A DNA stretch of 64,000 nucleotides, taken from NCBI GenBank assembly GCA_032718865.1, contig JALUTQ010000003.1, positions 30,001 through 94,000 of the forward strand, given 5' to 3'. Position numbers and translations under genes: made by a program. Positions 41,258-54,161 of this stretch are shown in pieces. The first letter of the stretch is position 1; every line of letters starts with the position of its first letter. The notes below the pieces were generated by a model. The model did no database searches, was not told the DNA's origin, and saw only the letters and a program-made list of their open reading frames with translations. The DNA is from Tilletia caries. Lineage: Eukaryota; Basidiomycota; Exobasidiomycetes; Tilletiales; Tilletiaceae.

Positions 41258-41411
41258 GATGATCTGAAGGTGAAAATTGATGGACGCAAGAAAGTAAGAG
41301 AGAAGACGCGCTCTTCACGAAGGAGACGCGTAGACAAAAAGTTGTGTCCCAGTTGTGTGCGTAGTCATTGGTTGTGTGCCTAGCTAGTTGGGTTGTGTCC
41401 TTAGTTCGCCC

Positions 41412-42124
41412 CCAGGCCCACCGCCCATGCGAGAACATACATAGCGTCGTTCGGGGCGTCGAGCGAGAAACACGGAGAGACGAGGAGGCCGAGGAAGGAC
41501 GTCGAGGAGCGAGCCTCGACTGTTTATACATAGACGAAGCTCATTCATTCATTGCGTGGGACAATGGCCGGGGCTGAAGATGATGGGCTGATGGTGCTGC
41601 TGGGCTGAAGCTGTGGGACAAAGAACTCGAGTGGACAACGGTGGAGATAGACATAAGTAAGTAAGGAGACGGCCCCCTTTGTATCTCGGTCGATCTCCTC
41701 CTCTCTGAGCTCCAAAGGCCAGGTGAGGTCCAGTCCCGGGAGCTGAACGCTGACGAACAGATAGACGGCTCAAAGCTTGTCCTGCTTCTTGACTCACTGA
41801 CTCTTGTACTGCATGTGCTGGTTGAGCATAAGAATGCAGGCAAGCAGGGCCATCTGCAGGTATGGTAACACAAACTCCGGAGCGCTCTCCTATCGAACGA
41901 GCGGGATGCGGGATGCCTCAAAAGGACAGAGCCAGTCTCGCCTTGCTTCATGTCCCATCGCTCACGTCCTTCTGCTTCCTTCCCTCTTCCCTCTCTGACT
42001 TCGCCTTTCACACAAATTCGCCTCAGTGCCGCGCTCACCGCTTATACCCTCTCTCCCAATCTCTGGCCATTCTCCCAGATCTTCCTCCTCCCCTCTCCTG
42101 CGCCTTCGAAGAGACTGCCAGGCC
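41412..42124. promoter_or_regulatory. upstream region of copy 3
   Basis: Resembles the regions upstream of copies 1, 2 and 4, including GGCAAGCAGGGYCATCTGCA and a run of T/C-rich sequence with TCTTCCTCC just before the ATG. The start regions of all four copies share CTTCGA(G/A)AAGACT or CTTCGAAGAGACT about 25 bp upstream of the ATG. The promoter is probably within this conserved stretch; no TATA box is evident. Confidence 0.5.
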
Positions 42125-45100
42125 ATGTACTCCTCGCTGCAGTACACCTTCCTCACCCCCGGTGGAGATCAAGACGCGACCCCTGCGCATCCGACTTACC
42201 TGCCCCGACCAGACCGCGTCCGAGGCCCAAGACAGCCAAGCGACCATCGCCATCCGCCCCGCCTGTCCGATCGGAGCCAGGCCTTCAATCAATCCTACCA
42301 GCACTCGCACTCATACTCGACCGAGGCGCGACCACCTGCGGTAAACCGAGATTCCTTCCAGAGACAGCCTTCTCATCACCAGGGACAGCCTTACCACCCA
42401 GCCGCGCACCGAGATAGGCACCATCCTCAACCTGCGCTTCAAGATGAGCGCCAGCAGCATCCAACTTCGGCCTCCTACCCCACTTTTGATCCTTTGAGCT
42501 ATCACGGTCCAAGTGCACATAACCACTTGTCCGCCTCACAGCCATCTCACGAGAATCGACCAATGAAGCCAGGAGGCGGCGGACACCGCCCCCTCCACAT
42601 TTCAGCACCAGACACCCGCTTCCCACAGCAGCAGCTTCACCACGCCCAGCCCGGACGGTGTCTGCCCTGGTTCCTCAGACCCTGGCAGACAGCCTTCGAA
42701 GCGCCGTGCATATCAAACATCGCCCTCCTCCTCATCAGCTGTGCCGCAGCATACACCCTCATCTGGCTCGTCCCCACCCACGTCACCAAACTCGTCGAGA
42801 TGAATCTCTACTGGGCCCGTGCCATCGTCAGCGCCGTCACCATCGTCGCAGGTCTGATGGTATCCATTCCCCTCACCGAGATCTCCCACCGGATGCTCTA
42901 CTCGGCCATCTGGACCGCCGTCATCCTCGAGGAAGACATGACGCTGCGCGACCTGGACCAGATCGCAGATCGGATCGGGGTCCTCTCAGGCGTTCGCTTG
43001 CTGTGGATAAAGTTTCGCGCGGGCTCGAAGCGTGTCTTCGGCGCGACACCACACGCTGATCAGAGCGATAAGGCGAGCATTCATGGATCCAAGTCACGCA
43101 TTCGCAAAGCAATCTGGGGCGTCGAAGTTCCGGCTAGCTTGGGCCTTCTTCTCCTCGCCAGTGCCTTCAGTTTCGCCGCGGACAGAGCCATCAAGATCAA
43201 CCTAACTCTCAGGCCTCAGGTGAGTCTGCCTTTTCTGTGAATGGTTCATAGCTGCTTTCTTTGGCTCACAAGCTTTTCCTCCCATTGCCGGCGAAACCCA
43301 TGCTCAGACTCAGCTCTACGATACCATATCGGTCGGAGGGGACCTTTCTCTTGCCGACATCTCCGCAGCCGCCTCCCTCCAGCCTTTTTTCGACAACTTC
43401 GTCCGCACCTGGACTCTGCAGTCCACAGCAGCACTCAAGCTTCCTTCGACCGTCAAGCTGCTCCTGCCAAATCAGACGGAACAGTACGCCTACTTCACCG
43501 AGGTCCTTCCCGACAACTTCCTGCCAGAGTTTGAGGGCTACGGTAGCTTCACCAATGATACTCATACGGCGTCCAACAACGCGTCGCAGCCAGACCCAAG
43601 TCGGGAAATGCAAAAGCAGGACGATTCGGACGAGTGGACGACCATCGTCGGTGGATCGGACGGGAAGGAGGTCACTGTGCTCAGGAACGTCAGGTGGCCC
43701 CGATGGGGGATTCAGGTGCGTAGTTCTTCTTTGCCCAGCAATTTGCTGTACCTCGCCGCTTGAAGCTGATGCCAGAGACGCTTTTTGACAGGCCCGTTGT
43801 CAGCGCCTTCAGAATCTAGACCAATACCTCGTACCTGACATCTGCCAGACCCCAGATGCGACCGTCGCCGACCGACTCTCCGTCCTGTTCCTGACCCGCC
43901 AGGTCCTCAACACGATCCTATCAAAACTCGACGTCTCGCTACCGTCGAGCCTCGAGAAGGCTGTGGACCTCGGCGATCTCAACAACGTCGTCCCTGCTGG
44001 AACGAATCCTGCCGATATCGCCATAGCCCAACGTTTCTACGCGAACGGAGTCGCGCAGTCGTTCTTCTCTACGCCCATTATGGCAGAGGATGAGATTCAG
44101 CCTGACGGTTCGGTTCCGGACGCGTACAAGAATACGCCGGGAAGCGCGGGACGGGGGTGGGTCTCGCTGGAGGTCGTTCTGATTCGCGTGAGTTGGAAAA
44201 TGGACTTCCACTTTCCCCAAAGCGCGCCCATTTGGCAAATGATAGTCGGACAACTGATCCCTTGGCTCTTTTGTCGAAAAAGCTGAATCCGGAATTGGCA
44301 GGTCCCGGCGCGAAATTCGGCATGGTGGCCAATGTTACTGACAACAATGGCAACTTTGGGAACGTCGGCTACGACGTCGGTGTATGCGTGGAGCGGTTTG
44401 ACCCCTATATCGTGGAGGTCTATCAGGGGCGAAGTGAGTGCTGAAACGACATAGGTCAGGTTGTCCTGTGATGAATCGGTGCTGATTCCAAGGGATCATT
44501 CCCCATTCCTTATACCCATCTGATTCTTGATCAGGCGTCCAAAGCATATCCATCCTCAGCCAAGCAGCCGACTCCAGCTCCGAGACCGGCCTCCTCCGCT
44601 CCTCCCTAGTCTCCCCTGGATCATCGACGAACCTGAGCTCCCTAGGCAAGAACGCAGCCTACACCGTGGCGCACGAGAATGCGCGGAACGCGCTCCTGAA
44701 GGATAACGGCCGGGATTCGTCTTGGGTTCCTAATCCGACGCTGACGAGCATGTCTAGTGGGGGAGGCGGTGGGCCGGCGGGGTATGGAGTTCTGGATCCG
44801 GAACGGTTGGCGGATATGCTTGCTAGTGCTGAGTACGTTTCAATCCCCAGTCCCGCCACACCTGACTACGTACAGCCTGCTGATAGTGTAAACCTTTCCC
44901 CCCCCCCCCCCTCTCTCAGTACCCGCCTGTTGCTGCCCTACCTCGTAGGACGCGGCAAGATCGAAGCTCGCAGTTACGAATTGAAGCAGATCGCGCGTAT
45001 ATCCTGCATACTCCCCTTGCGTGCGTACTACTACTTATCATCTCGAAAAAAAGAAGTTGCAAAACGTTTTACAAAGCTGACCCCCCTTTCGATTTGTCCC

Positions 45101-45715
45101 CACTTCTGTTGCATCACATGCGTTCTCATGATCATAGTTAACATCGTGTTCGGAGCCATCGTCGGGTGCGGGCTGCTGGGTATTTTCTTCGTGCCGCGCC
45201 TGCCTGCAGGTCTACCACGACGAAGCACGAGTCCAATCAGGTACGTCCATGCGCTTACCTTTAACTATTTTCCCTGGCTTTGCATCAGCATGTACCTAAG
45301 TCTGACCGCTTTCCTTTCCCTACCTCCGTTCATCAGTTGGCTCGTGGCATTCAGCGGCGCAGGATCCTTGCGAATCGGTAGCACACCCGCCGAAGCCATC
45401 TTCTTCGGCAAGTCCACCACAGGAAGTCCCGACCGCAAGAGCGCCTCAGGACCCTTCGCAACGGTCCACCACCACCACCACCTCTCCCACGACCCATCTC
45501 GTCTCTGTTCATACGACGACGACAAGCAGAAACTGATGCGAGGAGGCGAAGGTTTGTTGGTCGGGGGCGCGTGGGTCACGCTCGATGAGGTCGAGAAGCG
45601 GCTGGGGAAGAAGCCGGTTAGCTATGCGGCGCCTGCTGCTGGGGATGTCGGGGACTCGATGGCGGGGACACCCTGGGATTCGCAGCCGGTTTTGGCATAC
45701 CGAACGGACATTTGA
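42125..45715 (+). CDS. lineage-specific multi-pass membrane protein, copy 3
   Basis: Model: join(42125..43219, 43308..43715, 43792..44187, 44283..44433, 44535..44832, 44920..45020, 45138..45240, 45337..45715), 976 residues, same exon structure and phases as copy 1, no stops. Disordered Pro/Gln/His-rich N-terminus, three membrane segments in exon 1, a glycosylated middle region and the last segment NIVFGAIVGCGLLGIFFVP. It lacks the four residues N-M-T-Y present in exon 3 of copy 1. The last exon has a short His run (V-H-H-H-H-H-L-S-H). The function is unknown. Exon 1 is the most diverged of the four in its second half (VLSGVRLLW, GATPHADQ). A 13-C run lies in the intron before exon 6. Confidence 0.8.
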
Positions 45716-46944
45716 GATTTGAGATTAGGCGGGAGGAGTAAGTCGCTCGCTTCCGTGGAGAGTATAGGGTAGAGGAGGGCAGGAGCAACCCCTCGAGAAG
45801 CTACGTGTCCGGGTAGGACGCAACATCAGCATGTTTATGGGCGTATGTAGTCGGTTCTCGCAGTCATCGGTCACCCCTTCACCCGTCAGCTAGTCGCAAT
45901 GAACGCACACCAAAGAAACTTGCGACGTCCCAGAAGATACTTGAGATTTGAGATTACATATGCTTCGAGGCACTCAGTGTGACCGCGCTCTCATTACTCA
46001 TATCGAAGGCAAGCAGGGTCATCTGCAGATACGCAAAATCCACTCTGCTCCGGGAACGCGCTCTCGAAGGAGCGGGATGAAGGTTGCGGGATGCCTCAAG
46101 ACTGCTCAACGACAGATGCCTCAAAATGACCCTTGCTTCATCGCTTGATCGCTCACGTCCTTCTGCTTCCTTCCCTCTTCCATCTCCGACTTCGCCTTTC
46201 ACACAGATTCGCATCAGGTGCCGCGCTCACCGCTCACCGCTCACCACTTATACCCTGATGGGTGTGTGACATGTGGGCACGAGGCGGAGCACAAATTGAA
46301 GAACAAGGATCGACGGGACGTTTGGGCTTGGCGGGAAGGGGAGGACAAGATAAAAGAGGACACAGACTTCGAATCGACACATGAGATATGAGAGCATGAG
46401 AGCGAAGGCCCTGCATTTGGCCAGGCCCACTGGCCCACACGGCACACGGGAGCAAAGCGTCGCACGGGACGCTGTCTTGTATGCAAAGGCCAAACCACTC
46501 AAGAAACGCAACATGCTGGGAAGGCGGGAAGGCGGGAACGCGGGAAGGGAGGTGAGGGAAAAGGGCCTGACCAGTTCCAGGAGCTGGACAAAGCTTGTCC
46601 GGCCTGCTTCTTGACCCTTGTGCTACTGGTTGAACATCTACAGGCAATCAGGGTCATCTGCAGGTACACACACATACTCGTACGCAAACGTAGCTCCGGA
46701 CGCGGGACGAGACTTACTTCGCCGGGAGGGCGTATCGAAGGAGCGAAACGCTTCAAAAGGACAGAGGCAGTCTCTCCTTGCTGAATGTTTGATTCCTCAC
46801 CTCCTTCTGTTTCCCTCTCCCCTCACCGCTTACACCTTCTCTCTCATCTCTGACCTCTCCCCCAGATCTTCATCCTCCCCTCTCCTGTACCTTCCCAGAT
46901 CTTCATCCTCCCCGCTCCTGCGCCTTCGAGAAGACTGCCAGAGC
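45716..46944. other. intergenic between copies 3 and 4
   Basis: Begins with the shared 3' flank (to about 45985) and then diverges. From about 46512 it is the same as the sequence upstream of copy 2. At 46417-46436 the motif TGCATTTGGCCAGGCCCAC, the target of MULE 2, is present again without an insertion. No gene is seen. Confidence 0.5.
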
Positions 46945-49900
46945 ATGAACTCGTCGTCGCAGTACACCTTCCTCGGCCCCAGTGGAGACCAAGACGCGAC
47001 GCCTGGGCAGCCGACCTACCCGCCCCAACGAGACTGCGTCCGAGGCCAAAGACAGCCAAGCGACCATCGCCATCCGCCCCGCCCGTCCGATCGGAGCCAG
47101 GCCTCCGATGCCTCCTACCAGCACTCCCACTCATACTCCAACGACGGACGACCACCGGCGGTAAACCGGGATTCCTTCCAGAAACAGCCTCCTCATCACC
47201 AGGAGCAGCCTTACAACCCACCCCCGCACCCTGATGCGCATCAGCCTCAACCTGCCGAGCACCAGCGCCCAACCTCGGCCTACTCCAACTTTGATCCTAT
47301 GAGCTACCACGGTCCAAGTGCATACAACCACTTGTCCGCCTCACAGCCATCTCAACAGGATCGACCAATGAAGCCAGGAGGCGGCGGATTCGACCCACAC
47401 CTTCACTACGCCCTGCCCGGACGGCGTCTGCCCTGGTTCCTCCGACCCTGGCAGACATCTTTCGAAGCGCCGTGCAAGTCAAATATCGCCCTCCTCCTCA
47501 TCAGCTGTGCGGCAGCATACACCCTCATCTGGCTCGTCCCCACCCACGTCACCAAGCTCGTTGAGATTAATCTCTACTGGGCCCGTGCCATCGTCAGCGC
47601 CGTCACCACCGTCGCAGGTCTGATGGTCTCCATGCCCCTCACCGAGATCTCCCACCGGATGCTCTACTCGGCCATCTGGACCGCCGTCATCCTCGAGGAA
47701 GACATGACACTCCGCGACCTCGACCAGACCGCAGATCGGATTGGCGTCATATCAGGTGTCCGCTTGCTGTGGATCAAGTTTCGTGCGGGCTCGAAACGCG
47801 TCTTTGGGACGACGCCGCGCGCTGATCAGAGCGATAAGGCGAGTATCCATGGATCTAAGTCGCGCATTCGTAAAGCGATTTGGGGCGTCGAAGTTCCGGC
47901 TAGCTTGGGCCTGCTTCTCCTCGCCAGCGCCTTCAGTTTTGCCGCGGACAGAGCTATCAAGATCAACCTAACTCTCAGGCCTCAGGTGAGTCTGCTTTTG
48001 TTGTGAATGGTACATAGCTGCTTTCTTTGGCTGACAAGATTTCCCTCGTGTTGCGGCGAAACTCATGTTCAGGCTCAACTCTACGATTCCATATCTGTCG
48101 GAGGTGATCTTTCTCTTGCTGACCTGTCCGCAGCCGCATCCATATGGCCTTTCTACAACGACTACGTCCGCACCTGGACTCTGCAGTCCACAGCAGCACT
48201 CAAGCTTCCTTCGACCGTCAAGCTGCTCCTGCCGAACCAGACGGACCAGTACGCCTACTTCACTGAGGTCCTTCCCGACAACTTCCTGCCCCAGTTCGAA
48301 GGATATGGCAGCTTCACCAATGATACTCATACGACGTCGAACAACGCGTCGTGGCAAGACCCGAGTCGGGAAATGCAGAAGCAGGACGATTCGGACAAGT
48401 GGACGACTATCGTTGGTGGATCGGATGGGAAGGAGGTCACCGTGCTCAGGAATGTGAGGTGGCCCCGATGGGGGATCCAGGTACGTGGTTCTTCTTTGCC
48501 CAGCAAACTGCTGTGCCTCGCTGCCTGAAGCGTCTAAGCTAAAGCCGAGACCGCTTTTTTTCGCAGGCCCGCTGTCAGCGCCTTGGGGATCTAGAAAAAT
48601 ACCTCGTGCTAGACATGTCTCTGACCCCAGGTTCAAATGCCACCGACCGATACTCCGTCATGTTCCTAACCCGCCAGGTCCTCAGCTCGATCCTATCAAC
48701 GCTCGACGTCTCGCTACCGTCGAACCTTCAGACAGTTGTGAACCTGACGACGAACTACGGAGATCTTCACAACGTCGTCCCTCTTGGAATGGATCCTGCC
48801 GATATCGCCATAGCCGTTCCTTTCTCCCCAAACTCAGTCGCGCAGTCGTTCTTCTCTACGCCCATTATGGCAGAGGACGACATCGAGCCTGACGGCGTGA
48901 ACAATGCCAAGTTCAAAAATGTCCCGGGAGGTGCGGGACGAGGGTGGGTCCAGCTGGAGGTCGTCCTGATCCGCGTGAGTGAAACTGGCTCCACTTTCCC
49001 CCAAAGCGCGCCTATAACGCAATAAGATGATCGGACACTGACTCCCCTTGGCTCTTTTGTCGAAAAAAAGCTGAATACGACATTGGCAGGTCCCCGCGCA
49101 GAATTCGGCATGACCGCCAATGTGTATGGCCACGATTGGGAATTTGGAGAGGTCGGCTTCGACGTCGGTATATGCGTGGAGCGGTTTGACCCCTATATGG
49201 TGGAGGTCTATCAGGGACGAAGTGAGTGCTGAAACTACACAGGTCAGGTTGTTACTGTGACAAATCGTTACTGATTTCAAGGATCATTTCCTAATACCTT
49301 GTACCCATCTGATCCTTATCAGGCGTCCAAAGTCTTCGAATCATCAGCCAAACGGCTGACTCCAGCTCCGGGACGGGCCTACTCCGCTCCTCGCTGGTCT
49401 CTGCCGGATCAGCCATGAACCTGAGCTCTCAGGGAAAGAATGCAGCCTTTACCGTGGCGCACGAGAACGCTCGGAACGCGCTTTTGAAGGACAACGGCCG
49501 CGATCATCCTTGGGTTCCCAATCCGACTCTGATCAGCATGTCCAGTGGGGGAGGCGGTGGGCCGGCAGGCTATGGGGTCCTGGATCCGGAACGGTTGGCG
49601 GATATGCTTGCTAGTGTTGAGTACGTCTTTAACCCCTTGTTCCCAGGTCCCGCCACAGCCTGACCTGCGTACAGCCTGCTGATAGTGTAAACTTTCCTCC
49701 TCCTGTCTCAGTACACGCCTGTTGCTGCCATACCTCGTGGGACGCGGCAAGATCGCAGCTCGCAGTTACGAGTTGAAGCAGATCGCACGCAATGTCCTGC
49801 ATTCGACCCATACGTGCGTACTATCATCTCGCCTAAAAAAATGAAGTTGCGCAACGGTTCACAAAGCTGACCGCCTCCGCCCCCTCTCGATTGTGTCCCA

Positions 49901-50492
49901 CTTCTGTTCCATCCCCCCATGCGTCTCATGACAGTTAACATCATATTCGGAGCCATCGTCGGGTGCGGTCTGCTGGGCATCTTTTTCGTGCCGCGCCTGC
50001 CTGCAGGCCTACCACGACGAAGCACGAGTCCAATCAGGTACGTTCAGGGGCTTGACGTTGTTATTTCCCCTCGTTTTGCATCATCATGTACCTAATCGCT
50101 TTCTTTCCTTTTCATTTCCTCCGTTCATCAGTTGGCTCGTGGCCTTCAGCGGCGCAGGATCCTTGCGAATCGGTAGCACACCCGCCGAAGCCATCTTCTC
50201 CGGCAAGTCCACCACAGGAAGCCCCGACCGCAAGAGCACCTCAGAATCCTTCGCATCGGTCCACGCCCCATCTCGTCTCAGTTCATACGACGACGACAAG
50301 CAGAAACTGATGCGAGGAGGCGAAGGTTTGTTGGTCGGAGGGGCGTGGGTCACGCTCGATGAGGTCGAGAAGTTGCTGGGGAAGAAGCCGGTGAGCTATG
50401 CGGCGCCTGCTGCTGCTGGCGATGGCGGGGACTCGATGGCGGGCACACCGTGGGATTCGCAGCCGGTTCTGGCATACCGAACGGACATTTGA
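46945..50492 (+). CDS. membrane protein copy 4, probable frameshift in exon 6
   Basis: Exons 46945..47985, 48073..48480, 48567..48974, 49071..49221, 49323..49620, 49712..49813, 49935..50037, 50132..50492 match copies 1 and 3. All phases agree except exon 6, which is 102 bp against 101 bp in copies 1 and 3. With the same splice sites the joined frame then meets TAA at the start of exon 7 and the last membrane segment is lost. No alternative donor I could find restores it. So copy 4 either makes a protein truncated at about residue 800 or is a recent pseudogene. Exon 1 is almost identical to copy 2; exons 3-5 are the most diverged of the family. Confidence 0.75.
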
Positions 50493-51190
50493 GAATCAGG
50501 CGGGAGGAGCAAGGCCGCTCTTTTTCTGGATAGTTGGGGTTAGAGGAGGGCAGGAGCAGCCTTCGAGAAGTTACATGTCCGGGCAGGACGCAACATCAGC
50601 ATGTTTACGGGCGTATGTAGTCGGTTCTCTCAGTCACCTAGTCACCGGTCACCGGTCACCCCTTTTCCCACAGTCAGCTTGTCGCAATCAATCATGAACG
50701 TACACCAAAGGAAACCTTGCGACGTCCCAGAAGTACTGCTGGAGATTATGCTTCGAGGGCACTCAGTGGGATTTCTGGGTCCAGGAAGGCGGGGGAGTAC
50801 AACAATTGAAAAAGACGAAGGGAAGGGGAGAGAATGCGAATGGTGGGAACCTGTAATGTGTGTAAGGAAGTTGCGAAAGGGGAAAGAAGTTCGGATCGAA
50901 GACCTCGAGAGGGGTTGCCAAGGTGGCCAGGGTTGTACTTTTTGTATACGATTCGGCCAGGGGTGAGCACGCCCGTCGTGCTTCAAGGTGGGGACGTGGT
51001 GTGAGAAGGGAATCCGTGGGGGGGGGGGGAAAGGTCCGTGAGTTAGGAATCCGTGATGATGAGAAGCAGACCGCCCGTTCGAAACCGGTTTGTCCCTTTT
51101 CGCTCGCCGATGGATTAGATGAGCAGTAAAGGGTAGGGAAGGGGAAACCCGGTTTTCTTCTTGCGCGGGGGGGGGGAGGGTTGAAGGTCT
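50493..51190. other. intergenic between copy 4 and USP (convergent)
   Basis: Holds the shared 3' flank of the gene family, then the uninterrupted site of element F (50723-50733) and G-rich runs near 51012-51020 and 51167-51176. The region 50736-51190 is the source of, or sister to, the sequence at 23378-23500. No gene. Confidence 0.55.
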
Positions 51191-54161
51191 TCAAAGCCGC
51201 GGTGTCGTCCTTGGCGCCATCTTCGACGCAAAGTTACCGCCCCCAGCACCGCCACCCATCTTGGCTCCAGGACGCTGCCCCAAGAGCGGACCCCTCCCTT
51301 GCGCACCAGCACCGCCAAACCCACCACCAGCAACAAACGGACTCCCGACCGATACCCTACCCCCAGGCCCACCCAATTCAGCCGAGGCCCGCCTGCGTGG
51401 CTTCTTGTTCTTCTTCTGAGCGACGCCGTTGCTGTTCGATACCTCCTGCTGCGGGCGATCGCGATCGGGCGAGCGCTGGACGATGCCGAGCTGCTTGTTG
51501 CGCTGCTTCTGCTTCTTCTTGTTCTGCATGACGGCTCGGCGAAGTCCTTCCTCGTCAGCACCTCGCGCCGGCACAACGCTTGCGGAGGTATCGTCGGCAG
51601 CGTCGTCTTCTCCGTCATCGAGCAAGATCCGCTTCCGCTTCTGCGCCGATGCGCCATTGACTTGCTCCGTGACCGAGCTCACAGTCTGGTCGTCCTCAAC
51701 GAGCTGCCCAACATCATCGCCATCGCCCTCAGTATCCATCGCGTTCGCCTTCGCGTTCGTGCCATTGACAGCAGCGACCTCAGGCTTCGCGTCCAGCGCC
51801 CGAGCCAGTAAAGCCCCCATCGTCGCACTCTTCTTCTTCTTCTTCAGCAGCAATCCAGCACCCTCTCCCGCTGCGCCATTCGACACATATCGAGGCTTGA
51901 ACTCCGAGTTTCCCGCAGCCGACTCCAATCGTGGGCCAGACCCGTTGGCAGACATCGACTGTCTGCGAATCTTGGTGGGTGAGCCCTCGAGCGTGGCGCT
52001 TGCTGGCCGCGGCGGCGGCGGCATCGAGTCCCTCCGCTTAACTGGCGAAGGCCCATTCACAGCAGAGGACGAAGCAGGCGTCGCCCCAGCATTACTGGCC
52101 CTCCGCACCGCGTTCCCGTTCTTCAAATCAATAACGCTCAGACCCTCGCGCTGGTAAAACAGCACATATGCGCTCGAACGATCTCCGCCTCCTCCTCCGC
52201 CTTGTGCGCCCGTGGGGCTCTGGGTCGGGTACGTCGACGAGTCGTCGCAGCGGTACCACTGGTTGCCTCGACGGACTGTGGCGACATAGTGTCCCGAATT
52301 AGGACCGCCGCCGAAGTGGTGGACGACCGCATACAGCCGGTAGGAAGGGTTGGTGTCGTCCGGAGCACCACCGTGTGGGGACTTCTTCGCACTGCTGCCG
52401 GCCTGTGAGTTTGCGGACATGTAGTTGCGGAGGTTGAGAACCTCGGGGAAGTTGATGGCGCGTCCGATCTTGGCGCCTGTGAGGGTGAAGCGCTTGAGCT
52501 GTATGGTCAAGATGGGAGGTACTTGGTCGAGCGTGAACTGCTTGTGGGCAGCAGTGAGCTTCTTGCACCTGTGAGTGGGACATCACAGGAGATTGTGAGT
52601 GACGGCGTGGTGCTAGAAAAGCAGGCCTAAATGTACACTCACTTCTCGCACTTGTACTTGTTCTTCCCGTCCAGCTTCTCGAGGCGTGTAAATGCAGCCA
52701 AACTAGCATTTACACTCTCGAGAGCGCCTCCTCCCCCACCACCATTGGAAAAGCCCCCGACGACGGGCCCGGAGCGAATGTCAAGGCTGAGATCGAGGAA
52801 GGGATCAAAGGTGTCGGAGTCGTGTCCGCATGTAAGGCAGTGTACCCGGGAGCGGAGACGGCCGCCGAAGATCTTGTTGACAAAGGTGGTGCTCGTCAGA
52901 GGGTTGGAGGGTTTTCTGAAGGAAGAAAGGAGAAGCGTTCATTTTACGTGAAGATGTGCGAGGAGAAGATGCTGGATGCTTACAAGACTTTGGGTGATTT
53001 GGTCAGACAGGCCTTTTGCATGCCCTCTAGGAGGAAACGCAGGAACTCATGCGCGTCCTCCTGACGCCCGATTCGCAATGGTCTCGCGAATTCTAGTTTG
53101 CGTTAGAAGAGTGTATCAGAAGGTCAAGCTTGTGAAAATACGTCCCAAAGAAAGCGCAACTCACGACTGAGATTCCGATTGAGCTCGATGGGCGCTGTGG
53201 CTTTGCGCTCAACGAGGGCGCGCCGAGCAAAGTTCTGTGTGGCCTCGACGGTGCAAAATCCCTTGTTCTGCAGGCTACCGCCGCGACCTCGGAGCTCGTC
53301 TGGAGAGCGTGTGACGAGTATGTTTGCGAGAGGGGCGGTGTGGAGGAGGGCCTGCATGACTGAGTTCTGGTAGCATGTGTTTCCGTAGTTGCGGAGTCCG
53401 ACGGGTGCGGTTGTGGGAGAGACGGTGTCGCGTGCGAATGCCATGGGGATGGGAAAGAGGAAAAGGTCTCGGAGGGTGGAAGCTGCTGGTGCTGCTGGCG
53501 TGGCGGTTGCTTTTGAGGTCGATGCTGATGGTGCGGCGGCGAGAGTGGGAGCGGGAGCGGGTGCGGCGTTGTTCTGGAGATTGGTCCTTGGTGTCAAGGG
53601 CGAGGCCTGCTCTGTAGAACTTGAAGGTGTGGGACTGGTCTGGCGGGTGAGAGGGACCGTACGGGACGATGAGCCACCGGAGCTGGAGACGGCCTTCTGG
53701 CTTCCATCGAGCGCAGGAAGCGAGCTGGTGGGCGTGTTGGGGAGCTTGTTCGGGGAAGGCAGGAGCTCTGCAGCGGGCGACGAGGCGGGCTGTGCTGCGT
53801 CGGGAGCGAGGTTGAGTCCGGGCCGGTTGCAGGGGACGTAGCCCAGGCGCTGAGCTTCGGTTTTTGAGGCGGACGCGCTGAGACCTTTGGACGACGACGA
53901 CGCTGAGGGGTCTTCCTGGCGGACGAAGCGGACGGGCTCGGCGAGGTAGGCCTGTAGCTGGGAGGCGCGTTCGATGGCGAGTGCTGCGTCGTACGGCGAT
54001 GGCGCTGTGGCTGGTGTCTCGGCGTGACCCTCTGCGCCGCTCCCGTTGAGAGCTGCGGCTGCGGCTGCGGCGGGCGGCTGTGCGGGCAGGATCATCGCTG
54101 CTGACGACGCGGCGTTCGGCGACGGCATGGAGAACGGATTCGGTGGGCGCGACGCGAACAT
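51191..54161 (-). CDS. ubiquitin carboxyl-terminal hydrolase, USP36/Ubp10-like
   Basis: Cysteine protease removing ubiquitin from proteins. Model: complement(join(51191..52568, 52643..52915, 52984..53092, 53165..54161)), 918 residues, introns of 74, 68 and 72 bp, phases consistent. Residues 1-240 are Ala/Ser/Pro-rich. The catalytic core starts with GLRNYGNTCYQNSVMQAL (Cys box), then GRQEDAHEFLRFLLEGM, two CxxC pairs (CLTCG, CEKCK) of the zinc-binding fingers, QLKRFTLTGAK, and the His box NSGHYVATVRR with WYRCDDSS and AYVLFYQRE. The C-terminal 330 residues are basic and low-complexity (KKKQKQRNKQ, KKNKKPRRR), which together with the core resembles the nucleolar USP36/Ubp10 group. Localisation is inferred. 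Confidence 0.9.

Larger units (their letters stand above)
38393..41411. mobile_element. MULE 2 with TIRs and 10 bp TSD
   Basis: A 3019 bp element (2288 bp without its nested insert and duplication). TIRs of about 75 bp start GGGGCAAACTAAGGACACAA on the left and GGGCGAACTAAGGACACAAC on the right and each contains four spaced CACAAC units, an organisation shared with MULE 1. CCAGGCCCAC flanks both sides (38383-38392 and 41412-41421). The paralogous place near copy 1 (about 18360-18375) has no insertion. It carries a broken transposase on the minus strand and a hAT-like MITE at 39769-40491. Confidence 0.9.
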
